A stretch of DNA of 64,000 nt, from the NCBI RefSeq assembly GCF_018682675.1, contig NZ_JAFMTR010000033.1, positions 46,052-110,051 of the forward strand, written 5' to 3'. This document shows positions 48,665 through 57,011 of the stretch, in pieces. Made by a program: the position numbers and the translations under genes. The DNA comes from Sphingopyxis soli. GTDB lineage: Bacteria > Pseudomonadota > Alphaproteobacteria > Sphingomonadales > Sphingomonadaceae. Positions within the stretch are counted from its first letter, which is position 1; each line of letters starts with the position of its first letter. Below the pieces are notes generated by a model, which saw nothing but the letters and a program-made list of their open reading frames with translations, was not told the DNA's origin and did not search any database.

Positions 48665-49384
48665 ATGTTCAACGGGCTGATCGCCTATCTGGATTCGATC
48701 AAGGCGCGCGATCCGGCGCCGCGGTCGCGCTGGGAAATCCTCCTTTATCCGGGGCTGCTCGCCGTGGGTATGCACCGCGTCGCGCACTGGCTGTTCGAGG
48801 CGGACCTGTTTTTCCTCGCGCGTTTCGTCAATCATTTCTCGCGCTGGATGACGGGTATCGACATCCACCCGGGCGCGAAGATCGGCCGTCACCTCTTCAT
48901 CGATCATGGATTCGGCGTCGTCATCGGCGAAACCGCCGAGATCGGCGACAATGTGTCGATCTATCAGGGCGTGACGCTCGGCGGCACGGATCCCGCCAAC
49001 GGCATCGGCGGCAAGCGCCACCCGACCCTGGCAGATGACGTGATCGTCGGTTCGGGTGCGCAGGTTCTGGGCCCGATCACCGTCAACCCGCGCGCGCGCG
49101 TCGGCGCCAATGCCGTCGTCACCAAGGACGTGCCCGAGGGGGCGGTGATGGTCGGCATCCCCGCGCGCTCGACCCTGCTCGACGCATCCGAATATGCGCG
49201 CGAGTTCGTGCCCTATGGCACGCCGTGCAGCGAAATCTTCGATCCGGCGACGCAAAAGCTCGAAATCCTGCAATGCCAGCTCGAGCAGATGCAGAAGCAG
49301 CTCGCGACCCTGCTCGAGGAACGCGACGCGCTTGCTGCCGAACTCGACGCGCCGCGGCGCAAAGGGAGCCGGAAAAGCGCCTGA
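48665..49384 (+). CDS. cysE: Serine O-acetyltransferase (EpsC/CysE type)
   Basis: Acetylates serine to O-acetylserine for cysteine synthesis. 239 aa with the short N-terminal domain of the EpsC branch. Left-handed beta-helix with FIDHGFGVVIGETAEIGDNV (catalytic His-Asp pair), VTLGGTDPANGIGGKRHPTL, VIVGSGAQVLGPITVNPRAR, VGANAVVTKDV. A C-terminal coiled coil (EQMQKQLATLLEERDALAAE) is an uncommon extra. Start 48665; the stop and the next start share TGATG at 49382. Confidence 0.93.
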   Translation: MFNGLIAYLDSIKARDPAPRSRWEILLYPGLLAVGMHRVAHWLFEADLFFLARFVNHFSRWMTGIDIHPGAKIGRHLFIDHGFGVVIGETAEIGDNVSIYQGVTLGGTDPANGIGGKRHPTLADDVIVGSGAQVLGPITVNPRARVGANAVVTKDVPEGAVMVGIPARSTLLDASEYAREFVPYGTPCSEIFDPATQKLEILQCQLEQMQKQLATLLEERDALAAELDAPRRKGSRKSA

Positions 49385-49731
49385 TGGGGACTGTGACGCC
49401 CCTGCCGTTTCCCGACAGGGCGGCATCGCAGCAAACCGGCTTCGAGCGCACCGAGCTTTTACGCATCCTTGATCTCTACGGCCGCATGGTCGCGGCGGGG
49501 CATTGGCGCGACTATGCGATGGATTTCCACCGCGACGTCGCAATCTTCTCCGCCTTCCGCCGTACCGCCGAGCGTCCTGAATATCGCATAGAAAAACGCC
49601 CCGCCTTGCGGAGCCGGCAGGGCATGTGGGCCCTTGTCTCCGAAGCCGGGGCGATCTTGAAGCGCGGGGACGAGCTCGCGAATGTGCTCGCCCCCGTCGA
49701 GCGAAAGCTTATGAAGCTGGTTGGGGGCTGA
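49384..49731 (+). CDS. DUF2794 protein
   Basis: 115 aa. Conserved alphaproteobacterial DUF2794 segments: FERTELLRILDLYGRMVAAG, HWRDYAMDFHRDVAIFSAFR, and ALVSEAGAILKRGDELANVL. Helical, no transmembrane segment, no known role. Start ATG 49384 overlaps the cysE stop, so it is coupled to cysteine synthesis in expression. Confidence 0.85.
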   Translation: MGTVTPLPFPDRAASQQTGFERTELLRILDLYGRMVAAGHWRDYAMDFHRDVAIFSAFRRTAERPEYRIEKRPALRSRQGMWALVSEAGAILKRGDELANVLAPVERKLMKLVGG

Positions 49732-50782
49732 CCGCGCGGATCGTTGCGGGCAGCTGGTTCGCCAGATTGTCGGGCAGCATCCCCACCACCGCGGCGCGGG
49801 CATTCTGCCAGAAGGCCGACAGCAGCAGCAGCGCCGATCCGATCACGAACGCGGTCAGCGCGACGTTAAGCTCGACCGCGCCGAAGGTGCGGAACAACTG
49901 CGTCATCGCGAACAGCACATAGGCGAGCGCCGAGACGAGCAGCGCGCGGCGGTCGATCGCGAGCGCGATCAAGCCGAAGGCAATGTAGATGGCGACCACC
50001 AGGATCGCGGCGCCGCTGCCGATATCGTCGCCCCGGGTGACGCCGAGCAGGTGGAAGATCGGGTGGACCATCATCGGTGCGGCGAGCAGGTGGAGCCAGA
50101 AGGCGACGTCGCTGCGGCGCGTCTGGCGCAGCCGGTCGCTCTTGTCCCACCACATGGCGAGCGCGAAGACGCCGATGCCCGCGATGAGAACGAGGATCAT
50201 CGGCAGCGTGCCGTCGGGGCTCGGGACGCCGGTGATCGCGAGCACCAGCGCGACCGCGGTCGCGGCCAGCGCCGCCGTGCCTGCCGCAACGGTGATCGGC
50301 ACCATGAAGCGCTTCCAGTGAAACCAGGTCGCCGCCGCGGTCACTGCGGCGATCGTGCCGGCGACGACGGCAAGCGTCGTTTCGCCGGGATCGCGGCCGA
50401 AAATATCCTCGCCATGCTTGACGAGGAAGCCGATCATCGTCGCGCAGACGCCCGCCGAAAAGGCGAGGACGAGGACGATGCTGGGCAGCGCCATGCGGCG
50501 GACGCGGGTGAAATATTCGGCGAGGAACCAGGCCGATCCCGCGACGAACGCACCGGCGAGGGCGGGGTGGATCGATTCGCCGATCCACGCCACCGCTACG
50601 AGCAGGATCACCGCCGCGATGCTGACGAAGATATCGTTGAACCCGGTAATCAGGCGGAACGATTCCTCGTCCGCTCCGGGGGCGGCGCGCACCGATGCGA
50701 TATGCGACCGGAAAGCCGCGGCGGCCTCCGGCGTCAGTATCTTTGCATCGACCGCGGCTTGCAGGTCGGTTTCACTATACAT
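49709..50782 (-). CDS. Multi-pass membrane protein (DUF2157-like)
   Basis: 357 aa. The first ~45 residues are soluble (SETDLQAAVDAKILTPEAAA), then about ten hydrophobic helices, for example FVSIAAVILLVAVAWIG and LALVLAITG-type segments, with basic cytoplasmic turns (TRVRRM, RLRQTRRSD). The soluble N-terminus plus many helices resembles DUF2157 membrane proteins. Function unknown. The 3' end overlaps the convergent DUF2794 gene by 23 bp. Confidence 0.75.
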   Translation of the reverse strand: MYSETDLQAAVDAKILTPEAAAAFRSHIASVRAAPGADEESFRLITGFNDIFVSIAAVILLVAVAWIGESIHPALAGAFVAGSAWFLAEYFTRVRRMALPSIVLVLAFSAGVCATMIGFLVKHGEDIFGRDPGETTLAVVAGTIAAVTAAATWFHWKRFMVPITVAAGTAALAATAVALVLAITGVPSPDGTLPMILVLIAGIGVFALAMWWDKSDRLRQTRRSDVAFWLHLLAAPMMVHPIFHLLGVTRGDDIGSGAAILVVAIYIAFGLIALAIDRRALLVSALAYVLFAMTQLFRTFGAVELNVALTAFVIGSALLLLSAFWQNARAAVVGMLPDNLANQLPATIRAVSPQPAS

Positions 50783-50896
50783 CGGGGTCGTCCTTCTTAG
50801 ACCGATCCCCTTGCCCCGCCGATTTTATGGCATAGGCGTATTGGTGTGTCAATACAGTGATGCGCCGCCGCCCGGCGAGGCGGCGGCGCGACCAGA

Positions 50897-51799
50897 TCAG
50901 CCGAGCGCCTGCAAGGCGCGCATCACGCCCATCGACTGCTCGGCGCCCGATTGCGGGACAATCTCGCCGTTGCGGTCGATGATCTTCTCCCACGCCGCGG
51001 CGACGCCCTCGGGTGTCCGCTCGCCTTCGGGCAGCGCGACGCCGGGGGTCATGGTGACATAGGCGGCGTGGAACGCCCCCGCGCCCGCGCCGACCATCAT
51101 GTTCGTCGGGGCATCCTCGCTGACGAGATAGAGCGCCGCCGGGACGACATTCTCGGGCGTGAACTTTTCGAACAGTTCCGGCGGGAAAATGTCTTCGGTC
51201 ATGCGCGTGCCCGCGACCGGCGCGATCGTGTTGCAGCGGATGTTGTACTTCGCGCCCTCGAGGTGGAGCGTCTTGGTCAGCCCCGCCAGCCCCAGCTTCG
51301 CCGCGCCGTAATTGGCCTGCCCGAAATTGCCGTAGAGGCCGGTCGACGAGGCGGTCATCAGGATGCGGCCATAGGCCTGCTCGCGCATGATGTCCCACGC
51401 CGCCTTGGTGACATTGGCGCTGCCGAGCAGGTGGACCTTGACCACCAGGTCGAAGTCGGCGGGCTCCATCTTCGCGAAGCTCTTGTCACGCAGGATGCCG
51501 GCGTTGTTGATGAGGACGTGGACGCCGCCCCATTCTTCCTTCGCGCGCGCCACCATCTCGACCATCTGCTCATATTCGGTGACGCTGCCGCCGTTCGACA
51601 TCGCGGTGCCGCCCGCCGCGCGGATTTCCTCGACGACCGCCAGCGCGGCATCCGAATGGCCGGTGCCGTCGCGCGCGCCGCCGAGGTCGTTGACCACCAC
51701 TTTCGCCCCGCGCCGCGCGAGTTCGAGCGCATAGGCGCGGCCGAGCCCGCCGCCCGCGCCGGTCACAATGGCAACACGTCCGTCAAATTTGATCGTCAT
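50897..51799 (-). CDS. SDR family oxidoreductase, 3-hydroxyacyl-CoA dehydrogenase-like
   Basis: 300 aa short-chain dehydrogenase. NAD motif VAIVTGAGGGLGRAYALELA, NNAG block, catalytic Ser in ILMTASSTGLYGNFG and Tyr-x3-Lys in NYGAAKLGLAGL. Long C-terminal part (VTMTPGVALPEGERTPEGVA) and the VVNDLGGARDGTGHSDAA segment match the SDR part of peroxisomal-type multifunctional enzymes (HSD17B4-like). Start 51799 with RBS GGAGATCATC before it. Substrate unknown. Confidence 0.85.
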   Translation of the reverse strand: MTIKFDGRVAIVTGAGGGLGRAYALELARRGAKVVVNDLGGARDGTGHSDAALAVVEEIRAAGGTAMSNGGSVTEYEQMVEMVARAKEEWGGVHVLINNAGILRDKSFAKMEPADFDLVVKVHLLGSANVTKAAWDIMREQAYGRILMTASSTGLYGNFGQANYGAAKLGLAGLTKTLHLEGAKYNIRCNTIAPVAGTRMTEDIFPPELFEKFTPENVVPAALYLVSEDAPTNMMVGAGAGAFHAAYVTMTPGVALPEGERTPEGVAAAWEKIIDRNGEIVPQSGAEQSMGVMRALQALG

Positions 51800-51908
51800 G
51801 ATGATCTCCCTGGGGGGCAACGAGAGGTTGCCCGGTAAAACCGGAACGTCCTTACCCGTTCGGGCCCGACAGGCAAGGGGTCAGGAAAATGGGCCTGTGC
51901 AACAAAAA

Positions 51909-51948
51909 TGTCATCGAATTGACGTGCAACTGTCATCCGCGTGTCATA
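51909..51948 (+). promoter_or_regulatory. Tandem Pho boxes upstream of porin
   Basis: Four 7-mers at an 11-bp pitch: ATGTCAT (51909), TTGACGT (51920, weak), CTGTCAT (51931), GTGTCAT (51942). The pair 51931-51948 (CTGTCATCCGCGTGTCAT) is nearly the E. coli PhoB consensus, with the normal 4-nt spacer. A further TTGTCAC lies at 51963. It stands 45 bp before the porin ATG. Confidence 0.8.
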
Positions 51949-51993
51949 GCGGCGCAGCGAGATTGTCACCTTTCGCAACGGAGCAAATTCCCC

Positions 51994-53364
51994 ATGCGCC
52001 ACCTTTTCGCCGCCAGCCTGCTGGCGACCACGATGCTCAGCCTGCCTTCGACCGCCCATGCGCAGGCGATGTCGGCCGACGAAGCCGCCGCGCTGCGCGC
52101 CGAACTCGATGCGCTGAAAGCAAAGGTACAGACGCTCGAGGCGCGGCTCGACGCGGCAACGACCCCGTCCGCACCCGCTCCGGCCCCCGTGGTTGCTGCT
52201 CCGGCGCCCGCCGCGCCGAGCGTCACGGCCAAGCCTGCGACTGAAATCGCGTGGAAGGGTGCCCCCGAGCTCAAGACCGCCGACGGCTGGAGCTTCAAGC
52301 CGCGCGGCCGCCTGCAGGTCGATGTCGCCAGCATCGACGCGCCCGCGGGCGTGACCGGCACGCACGGCGGCCTCGCCACCGAATTCCGGCGCGCCTATCT
52401 CGGCATGGAAGGCAAGATTCCGGGCGGTTTCGGCTATCGGATCGAGGCCGATTTCGCCAATAGCGCGGTCGACCTGACCGACGTCTATCTGACCTACGCG
52501 ACCGGCCCGCTGACCGTCACGGCGGGGCAGCAAAAGCCCTTCTGGTCGCTCGACGAGCTGACCAGCGACCTCTTCACCTCGATGCTCGAGCGCGCGGCCT
52601 TCACGCAGGCCTTCGGCTTCGAACGCCGCGTCGGGCTGTCGGCGCAGTACAAGGGCAAGGCCGTGCTGCTGCAGGGCGGGGTGTTCGGCGACAATGCGAA
52701 CGACCTCAACAGCGATTCGAACAACAGCGTCAGCCTCGACGCGCGGGCGATCTGGATGCCGAAGTTCGGCAACGCCCAGCTTCATCTCGGCGGCTCGGGC
52801 CACTGGCGCAACATCAACGACGCGCCTGCCGTGCGCTACGCGCCGCGGCCGTTCGTTCATACGACGAACAGCCGGATCGTCGACACGGGCACGTTCAACG
52901 CGACCAGCGAACGCGGCCTTGGCGTCGAAGCCGCGGCCCTCGCGGGTCCGTTCCACGTCGCGGGCGAAGGCTTCTGGCAGACCGCGCGCCGTCCGGGCCT
53001 CGCCGATCCGACCTTCTTCGGCGGCTATGCCGAGGTCGGCTATGTGCTGACGCGCGGCGACGCGCGCATCTACAAGGACGGCGCCTTCGACCGCCTCGCC
53101 CCGTCGCGCCCGATCAACGCCGGCGGACCCGGCGCGATCGAGGTCAATGCGCGCTACGACTATCTCGACCTCAACGATGCGGGGATCGTCGGCGGACGTC
53201 AGCAGACGTTCGGGGTGTCGCTCGTCTGGGCGCCGATCTCCTACGTCCGTCTCACCGCGAACTATGGCCACCTGATGTTCGAGGACGCCACGATCGGCTC
53301 CGCCACCGGCGATCGCGACTATTCGGCCGACGCCTTCGGTCTCCGGACGCAGATCGACTTTTGA
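51994..53364 (+). CDS. Phosphate-starvation porin, OprO/OprP type
   Basis: 456 aa outer-membrane protein. Signal peptide MRHLFAASLLATTMLSLPST ending AHAQ; N-terminal coiled coil (DEAAALRAELDALKAKVQTL) for periplasmic attachment; Ala/Pro linker; then a beta-barrel with PRGRLQVDVASIDAPAGVTG, RRAYLGMEGKIPGGFGYRIE and a terminal aromatic QIDF. Matches the phosphate-selective porin O/P family; anion selectivity itself is inferred. A tandem Pho-box array lies in the promoter. Start 51994, not the longer frame from 51889, which would translate the Pho boxes. Confidence 0.9.
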   Translation: MRHLFAASLLATTMLSLPSTAHAQAMSADEAAALRAELDALKAKVQTLEARLDAATTPSAPAPAPVVAAPAPAAPSVTAKPATEIAWKGAPELKTADGWSFKPRGRLQVDVASIDAPAGVTGTHGGLATEFRRAYLGMEGKIPGGFGYRIEADFANSAVDLTDVYLTYATGPLTVTAGQQKPFWSLDELTSDLFTSMLERAAFTQAFGFERRVGLSAQYKGKAVLLQGGVFGDNANDLNSDSNNSVSLDARAIWMPKFGNAQLHLGGSGHWRNINDAPAVRYAPRPFVHTTNSRIVDTGTFNATSERGLGVEAAALAGPFHVAGEGFWQTARRPGLADPTFFGGYAEVGYVLTRGDARIYKDGAFDRLAPSRPINAGGPGAIEVNARYDYLDLNDAGIVGGRQQTFGVSLVWAPISYVRLTANYGHLMFEDATIGSATGDRDYSADAFGLRTQIDF

Positions 53365-53413
53365 CGGCCCCGGAATTTCCGCTTTGGGGTGGTTAGCGGA
53401 CCTTCCTTAATCG

Positions 53414-53489
53414 GTCATCCCGGCGAAGGCCGGGATCTCTCCGGTGCGTAAATCCGAGAGGGTGAGATCCCGGCCTTCGCCGGGATGAC
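53414..53489. repeat. Inverted pair, family D (CATCCCGGCGAAGGCC type)
   Basis: GTCATCCCGGCGAAGGCCGG and its reverse complement, about 26 bp each, separated by about 24 bp. Outer ends read GTCAT / ATGAC. Confidence 0.9.
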
Positions 53490-53500
53490 GATGAAGGGTA

Positions 53501-53650
53501 AATCCTCCCCATCGACTTGCGATGGGGAGGTGGCAGCCCGCAGGGCTGACGGAGGGGCCGGGCGCGTAGCGCTCGCTAACGCTCGCCGCCCCTCCACCAC
53601 TTGCTTCGCAAGCGGTGCCCCTCCCCATGGCTGCGCCACAGGGAGGATTA
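53501..53650. repeat. Long inverted repeat with internal hairpins (CCTCCCCAT type)
   Basis: Outer arms AATCCTCCCCAT / GGGAGGATT; inner hairpins CCATCGACTTGCGATGG, CAGCCCGCAGGGCTG, and ACTTGCTTCGCAAGC. A composite palindrome of 150 bp seen in several sphingomonad intergenic regions. Confidence 0.8.
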
Positions 53651-53736
53651 AGGACCGCTTCCGGTCGTTACCGGTCATTCGCACCAGACCGCCGACGATT
53701 GACCGAAACGGGGTAGGGAGCGGACGTTCAAAAGCC

Positions 53737-53837
53737 GTCATGCTGAACTTGTTTCAGCATCCATGGGCTGAGCTCCGGTCGGCCGCTGCAGTGAAGGACG
53801 CGACCGACCATGGACCCTGAAACAAGTTCAGGGTGAC
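53737..53837. repeat. Inverted pair of family C repeats
   Basis: GTCATGCTGAACTTGTTTC ... CATCCATGG on the left, CCATGGACCCTGAAACAAGT ... GGGTGAC on the right. Same family as 27751-27855. Confidence 0.85.
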
Positions 53838-53860
53838 GATGAAAGAGATGTCGCCTTCCG

Positions 53861-54036
53861 GTCGAAACCGGTCACCTCTCTTTTCCGTTCGTGTCGAGCG
53901 CAGTCGAGACACCCATCGACCTTGCGCCACGCCGAGGGGCATCTCGACTTCGGCCAATGGCCGAAGTTTATCCTGAGCGCCTGTCAAGGCAGTCGAAGGG
54001 CTCGATGCGAACGGCGGTAGGTTAGGCAGCTTCCGG
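53861..54036 (+). repeat. 176-bp direct repeat, copy 1
   Basis: Nearly identical to 54431-54606 (about 5 differences in 176 bp, offset 570 bp). Contains GTTCGTGTCGAGCGCAGTCG and CATCTCGACTTCGG words; a reverse-orientation relative lies at 59743-59826. Confidence 0.92.
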
Positions 54037-54112
54037 TCGTTTCCGGTCATTCGATCCAGATCGGCGGCGAACGGCGACTTTGAGGTGGTTTGCGGACGGT
54101 GGGTTGCCGTGA

Positions 54113-54325
54113 TCAGCGGAAGAGCAAAACGCCCAGCGCCATAAGAAGCGCTGCGACAGCCATTATCCCGTAAGTGGCAATCGAGAACCAATAAAGCGCC
54201 GGATCTTCTGTTCGCTCAACGAATCCAGGTTTCCAGTATGACCGCCCGCTCTCGAGCGCTGAAAACACGGCTGCAATGCAGAGAATGGCAAAGAGTGCCG
54301 CCCCGATCACAACGATGTATTTCAC
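54113..54325 (-). CDS. 70-aa membrane protein between direct repeats
   Basis: Start GTG 54325, preceded by an AGG-containing leader. Two transmembrane helices: KYIVVIGAALFAILCIAAVF and ATYGIMAVAALLMALGVLLF, joined by a soluble loop with SGRSYWKPGFVERTEDPALY. No family recognised. It is the only gene in a 1.25-kb repeat block and is bracketed by the 176-bp repeats at 53861 and 54431. A longer frame to 54427 has no support from the hydrophobic pattern. Confidence 0.6.
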   Translation of the reverse strand: MKYIVVIGAALFAILCIAAVFSALESGRSYWKPGFVERTEDPALYWFSIATYGIMAVAALLMALGVLLFR

Positions 54326-54430
54326 GTCTGACCTAGCTCCGAGTCCATAGTCGTTTTGGGTCGGCACGAAGCGCGGCCAAGGCGACGGAGTTCCACTCCT
54401 GCTAACCACACCGCCCGGTGTCCGCAACCG

Positions 54431-54606
54431 GTCGAAACCGGTGATCTCTCTTTTCCGTTCGTGTCGAGCGCAGTCGAGACACCCATTGACCTTGCGCCAC
54501 GCCGAGGGGCATCTCGACTTCGGCCAGTGGCCGAAGTTTATCCTGAGCGCCTGTCAGGGCAGTCGAAGGGCTCGATGCGAACGGCGGTAGGTTAGGCAGC
54601 TTCCGG
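54431..54606 (+). repeat. 176-bp direct repeat, copy 2
   Basis: Second copy of the 53861-54036 unit; ends at GCAGCTTCCGG, 12 bp before the phoB stop codon. Confidence 0.92.
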
Positions 54607-54618
54607 GCCCGAAAACCC

Positions 54619-55317
54619 TCAGATGCTCTTCCCCGCATCCAGCGCATAGCCCGCCGAACGCACGGTGCGGATGATATCCGCGGTGCCCGGCAGGTTGATC
54701 GCCTTGCGCAGGCGGCGGATATGGACGTCGACGGTGCGCAGTTCGATGTCGCTGTCCTGGCCCCATACGCTGTCGAGCAATTGCCCGCGCGAAAAGACGC
54801 GGCCGGGATGCTCCATGAAATGACGCAGCAGGCGGAATTCGGTCGGGCCCATCGCGACGATCTGGCCGCCCCGCACCACCTTGTGCGCGACCGAGTCGAG
54901 CTCGATATCGGCATAGGCGAGCAGCTCGCCCGCCAGCGCCGGGCGCAGGCGGCGCAGCACCGCCGACACGCGCGCGACGAGTTCGCGCGGGCTGAACGGC
55001 TTGGTCACATAATCGTCGGCGCCGGTTTCGAGACCGCGGATGCGGTCCTCTTCCTCGCCGCGCGCGGTGAGCATGATGATGGGGACGTTCGCGGACTTGG
55101 GGTTGCGGCGCAGGCGGCGGCAGACCTCGATCCCCGGCAGGCTCTCGATCATCCAGTCGAGCAGGACGATGTCGGGCACGCGTTCCTCGACGAGGACGAG
55201 CGCTTGCTCGCCGTCGGGGGTCTGGCGGACCGAAAAGCCTTCGCGTGCGAAGTGCCAGACGATCAGCTCGGCGATCGCCTCGTCGTCCTCGATCAGCAGC
55301 AGGTCGGGTTGCGGCAT
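54619..55317 (-). CDS. phoB: Phosphate regulon response regulator PhoB
   Basis: 232 aa OmpR-family activator that binds Pho boxes under phosphate limitation. Receiver: IEDDEAIAE, phosphoacceptor Asp54 in IVLLDWMIESLPG, Thr in PIIMLTARGEEEDR, Lys in DDYVTKPFSPRELVA. Winged-helix domain with MGPTEFRLLRHFMEHPGRVF and VDVHIRRLRKAINLPG. Start shares bases with the phoU stop at 55317. Last gene of the pst-pho operon. Its partner kinase phoR is not in the window. Confidence 0.95.
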   Translation of the reverse strand: MPQPDLLLIEDDEAIAELIVWHFAREGFSVRQTPDGEQALVLVEERVPDIVLLDWMIESLPGIEVCRRLRRNPKSANVPIIMLTARGEEEDRIRGLETGADDYVTKPFSPRELVARVSAVLRRLRPALAGELLAYADIELDSVAHKVVRGGQIVAMGPTEFRLLRHFMEHPGRVFSRGQLLDSVWGQDSDIELRTVDVHIRRLRKAINLPGTADIIRTVRSAGYALDAGKSI

Positions 55318-56039
55318 CAGCCCTTCTCCTGTCCCGAAGAGGCCGCGCCTTCGGGCGTCTCGCCGCGTTCGCGTTCCTCCATCCGCTCGCCGGTCACGAC
55401 ATAATAGACCATTTCGGCGATGTTCGTCGCATGGTCGCCCATCCGCTCGAGGTTCTTGGCGACGAACAGCAGGTGCGCGCTTTCGGTGATATGCTTCGGA
55501 TTTTCCATCATGAAGGTCACCAGCGTGCGGAAGATGCTGTTGTAGAAATCGTCGACATTCTTGTCGCGCGCGGTCACCCGCACCGCCAGCTCGGCGTCGC
55601 GCGCCGCGAAGCTGTCGAGCGCGTCGTGGATCAACTCGGCGACCGCCGCCGACATCGACATCAGCACCGGGATCGCCTCGATCGAGCGCGTCTGGTCCAT
55701 CAGCGCGACGCGCTTGGCGATATTCTTCGCATAGTCGCCGATCCGTTCGACGACCGAGACGATCTTCAGCGCCGCGATCATCTCGCGCAGGTCGTCGGCC
55801 ATCGGAGCGCGCAGCGCGATCGTCTGCGTGGTGAGCTGCTCGATCTCGGCTTCGAGCGCGTCGATCTTCTTGTCGCCCTCCACTACCTGCGCCGCGAGTG
55901 CGAGGTCGCCATTGTTCAGCGCGCTCATCGCCTGCAGCAGCGCCTGTTCGGCGCGCCCGCCCATTTCGCTGATCAGGCCGCGGAGGCGATTCAGATCCTC
56001 GTCGAAGGCCTTGACGGTATGATCGTTGGTAACTGCCAT
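55317..56039 (-). CDS. phoU: Phosphate transport/signalling protein PhoU
   Basis: 240 aa, two tandem PhoU three-helix bundles. FDEDLNRLRGLISEMGGRAE opening; metal-binding-type acidic motifs in EGDKKIDALEAEIEQL (first repeat) and ARDKNVDDFYNSIFRTL (second), with ERIGDYAKNIAKRV and ERMGDHATNIAEMV as the paired signature helices. It links PstSCAB status to PhoR/PhoB. It follows pstB after 170 bp containing a long palindrome. Confidence 0.95.
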   Translation of the reverse strand: MAVTNDHTVKAFDEDLNRLRGLISEMGGRAEQALLQAMSALNNGDLALAAQVVEGDKKIDALEAEIEQLTTQTIALRAPMADDLREMIAALKIVSVVERIGDYAKNIAKRVALMDQTRSIEAIPVLMSMSAAVAELIHDALDSFAARDAELAVRVTARDKNVDDFYNSIFRTLVTFMMENPKHITESAHLLFVAKNLERMGDHATNIAEMVYYVVTGERMEERERGETPEGAASSGQEKG

Positions 56040-56091
56040 CTGCTTCGTCCTTTTGTGGCCTCAGGCCAGAAAACCATCCCCAATTTCCGTA

Positions 56092-56190
56092 TCCCCGAGC
56101 GAAGACGAGGGGCCCGTTCGAGCGAAGCGAGAACCAGCACCGCCCCTGCCTCGACTTCGCTCGGCATAACCCCTCGTCTTCGCTCGGGGA
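56092..56190. repeat. Perfect 21-bp inverted repeat between pstB and phoU
   Basis: TCCCCGAGCGAAGACGAGGG (56092-56111) and its complement at 56170-56190, loop 57 bp with further CGAGCGAAGCGAG / CGACTTCGCTCG words. It interrupts the operon and can form a stable RNA hairpin. Confidence 0.9.
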
Positions 56191-56211
56191 GACGGGAAGG
56201 GGATCGAAAAT

Positions 56212-57000
56212 CTATCCATAGCGCCCCGTGATATAGTCCTTGGTGCGTTCCTGCTTCGGGTTGGTGAAGATGTCGGTGGTCTTGCCATATTCGACCAGCG
56301 TCCCGAGGTGGAAAAAGGCGGTGCGCTGCGACACGCGGGCTGCTTGCTGCATGTTGTGCGTCACGATCACGATCGCATATTTGCCGCGCAGTTCGTGGAT
56401 CAGCTCCTCGATCTTCGCGGTCGCGATCGGGTCGAGCGCCGAGCAGGGCTCGTCCATCAGGATCACTTCGGGGTCGACCGCGATCGCGCGCGCGATGCAC
56501 AGCCGCTGCTGCTGGCCGCCCGACAGCGCGGTGCCGCTTTCGGCCAGGCGGTCCTTGACCTCGTCCCACAGGCCGGCGCGCACCAGCGCGCGCTCGACGA
56601 TGACGTCGAGGTCGGCCTTGCCGGGCGCGAGGCCGTGGATGCGCGGACCATAGGCGACATTGTCATAGATCGACTTGGGAAAGGGGTTCGGCTTCTGGAA
56701 CACCATGCCGACGCGCGCGCGCAGCTGCACCACGTCCATCGACGGCGCGTAGATGTCCTCGCCATCGAGCAGGATCGTGCCGGTGACGCGCGCGCTCGCG
56801 ACCGTGTCGTTCATCCGGTTCAGCGACCGAAGGAAGGTCGACTTGCCGCAGCCCGACGGGCCGATGAAGGCGGTGACCAGGTCGGTGCCGACGTCGATCG
56901 ACACGTCGTTGATCGCCTGCTTCTGCCCATAGAAGACGTCGACGCCCTTGGCGGTCATCTTGGGGTCGGCGATGGTCAGATCATCTTGGGTCATGGTCAT
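56212..57000 (-). CDS. pstB: Phosphate ABC transporter ATP-binding protein
   Basis: 262 aa ATPase of the high-affinity phosphate importer. Walker [22 protein letters not shown]-loop [20 protein letters not shown] (PstB hallmark), signature [18 protein letters not shown], Walker [19 protein letters not shown]-loop [15 protein letters not shown]. Start MTMTQDDLT at 57000; the frame is open further upstream but into pstA. It follows pstA by 11 bp. Confidence 0.96.
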   Translation of the reverse strand: MTMTQDDLTIADPKMTAKGVDVFYGQKQAINDVSIDVGTDLVTAFIGPSGCGKSTFLRSLNRMNDTVASARVTGTILLDGEDIYAPSMDVVQLRARVGMVFQKPNPFPKSIYDNVAYGPRIHGLAPGKADLDVIVERALVRAGLWDEVKDRLAESGTALSGGQQQRLCIARAIAVDPEVILMDEPCSALDPIATAKIEELIHELRGKYAIVIVTHNMQQAARVSQRTAFFHLGTLVEYGKTTDIFTNPKQERTKDYITGRYG

Positions 57001-57011
57001 GTTTTTCTGGC

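Noticed and set aside
53414..54606. CRISPR array in the repeat-rich block
   Set aside because: Repeats are of several kinds and inverted, without regular spacing or cas genes.
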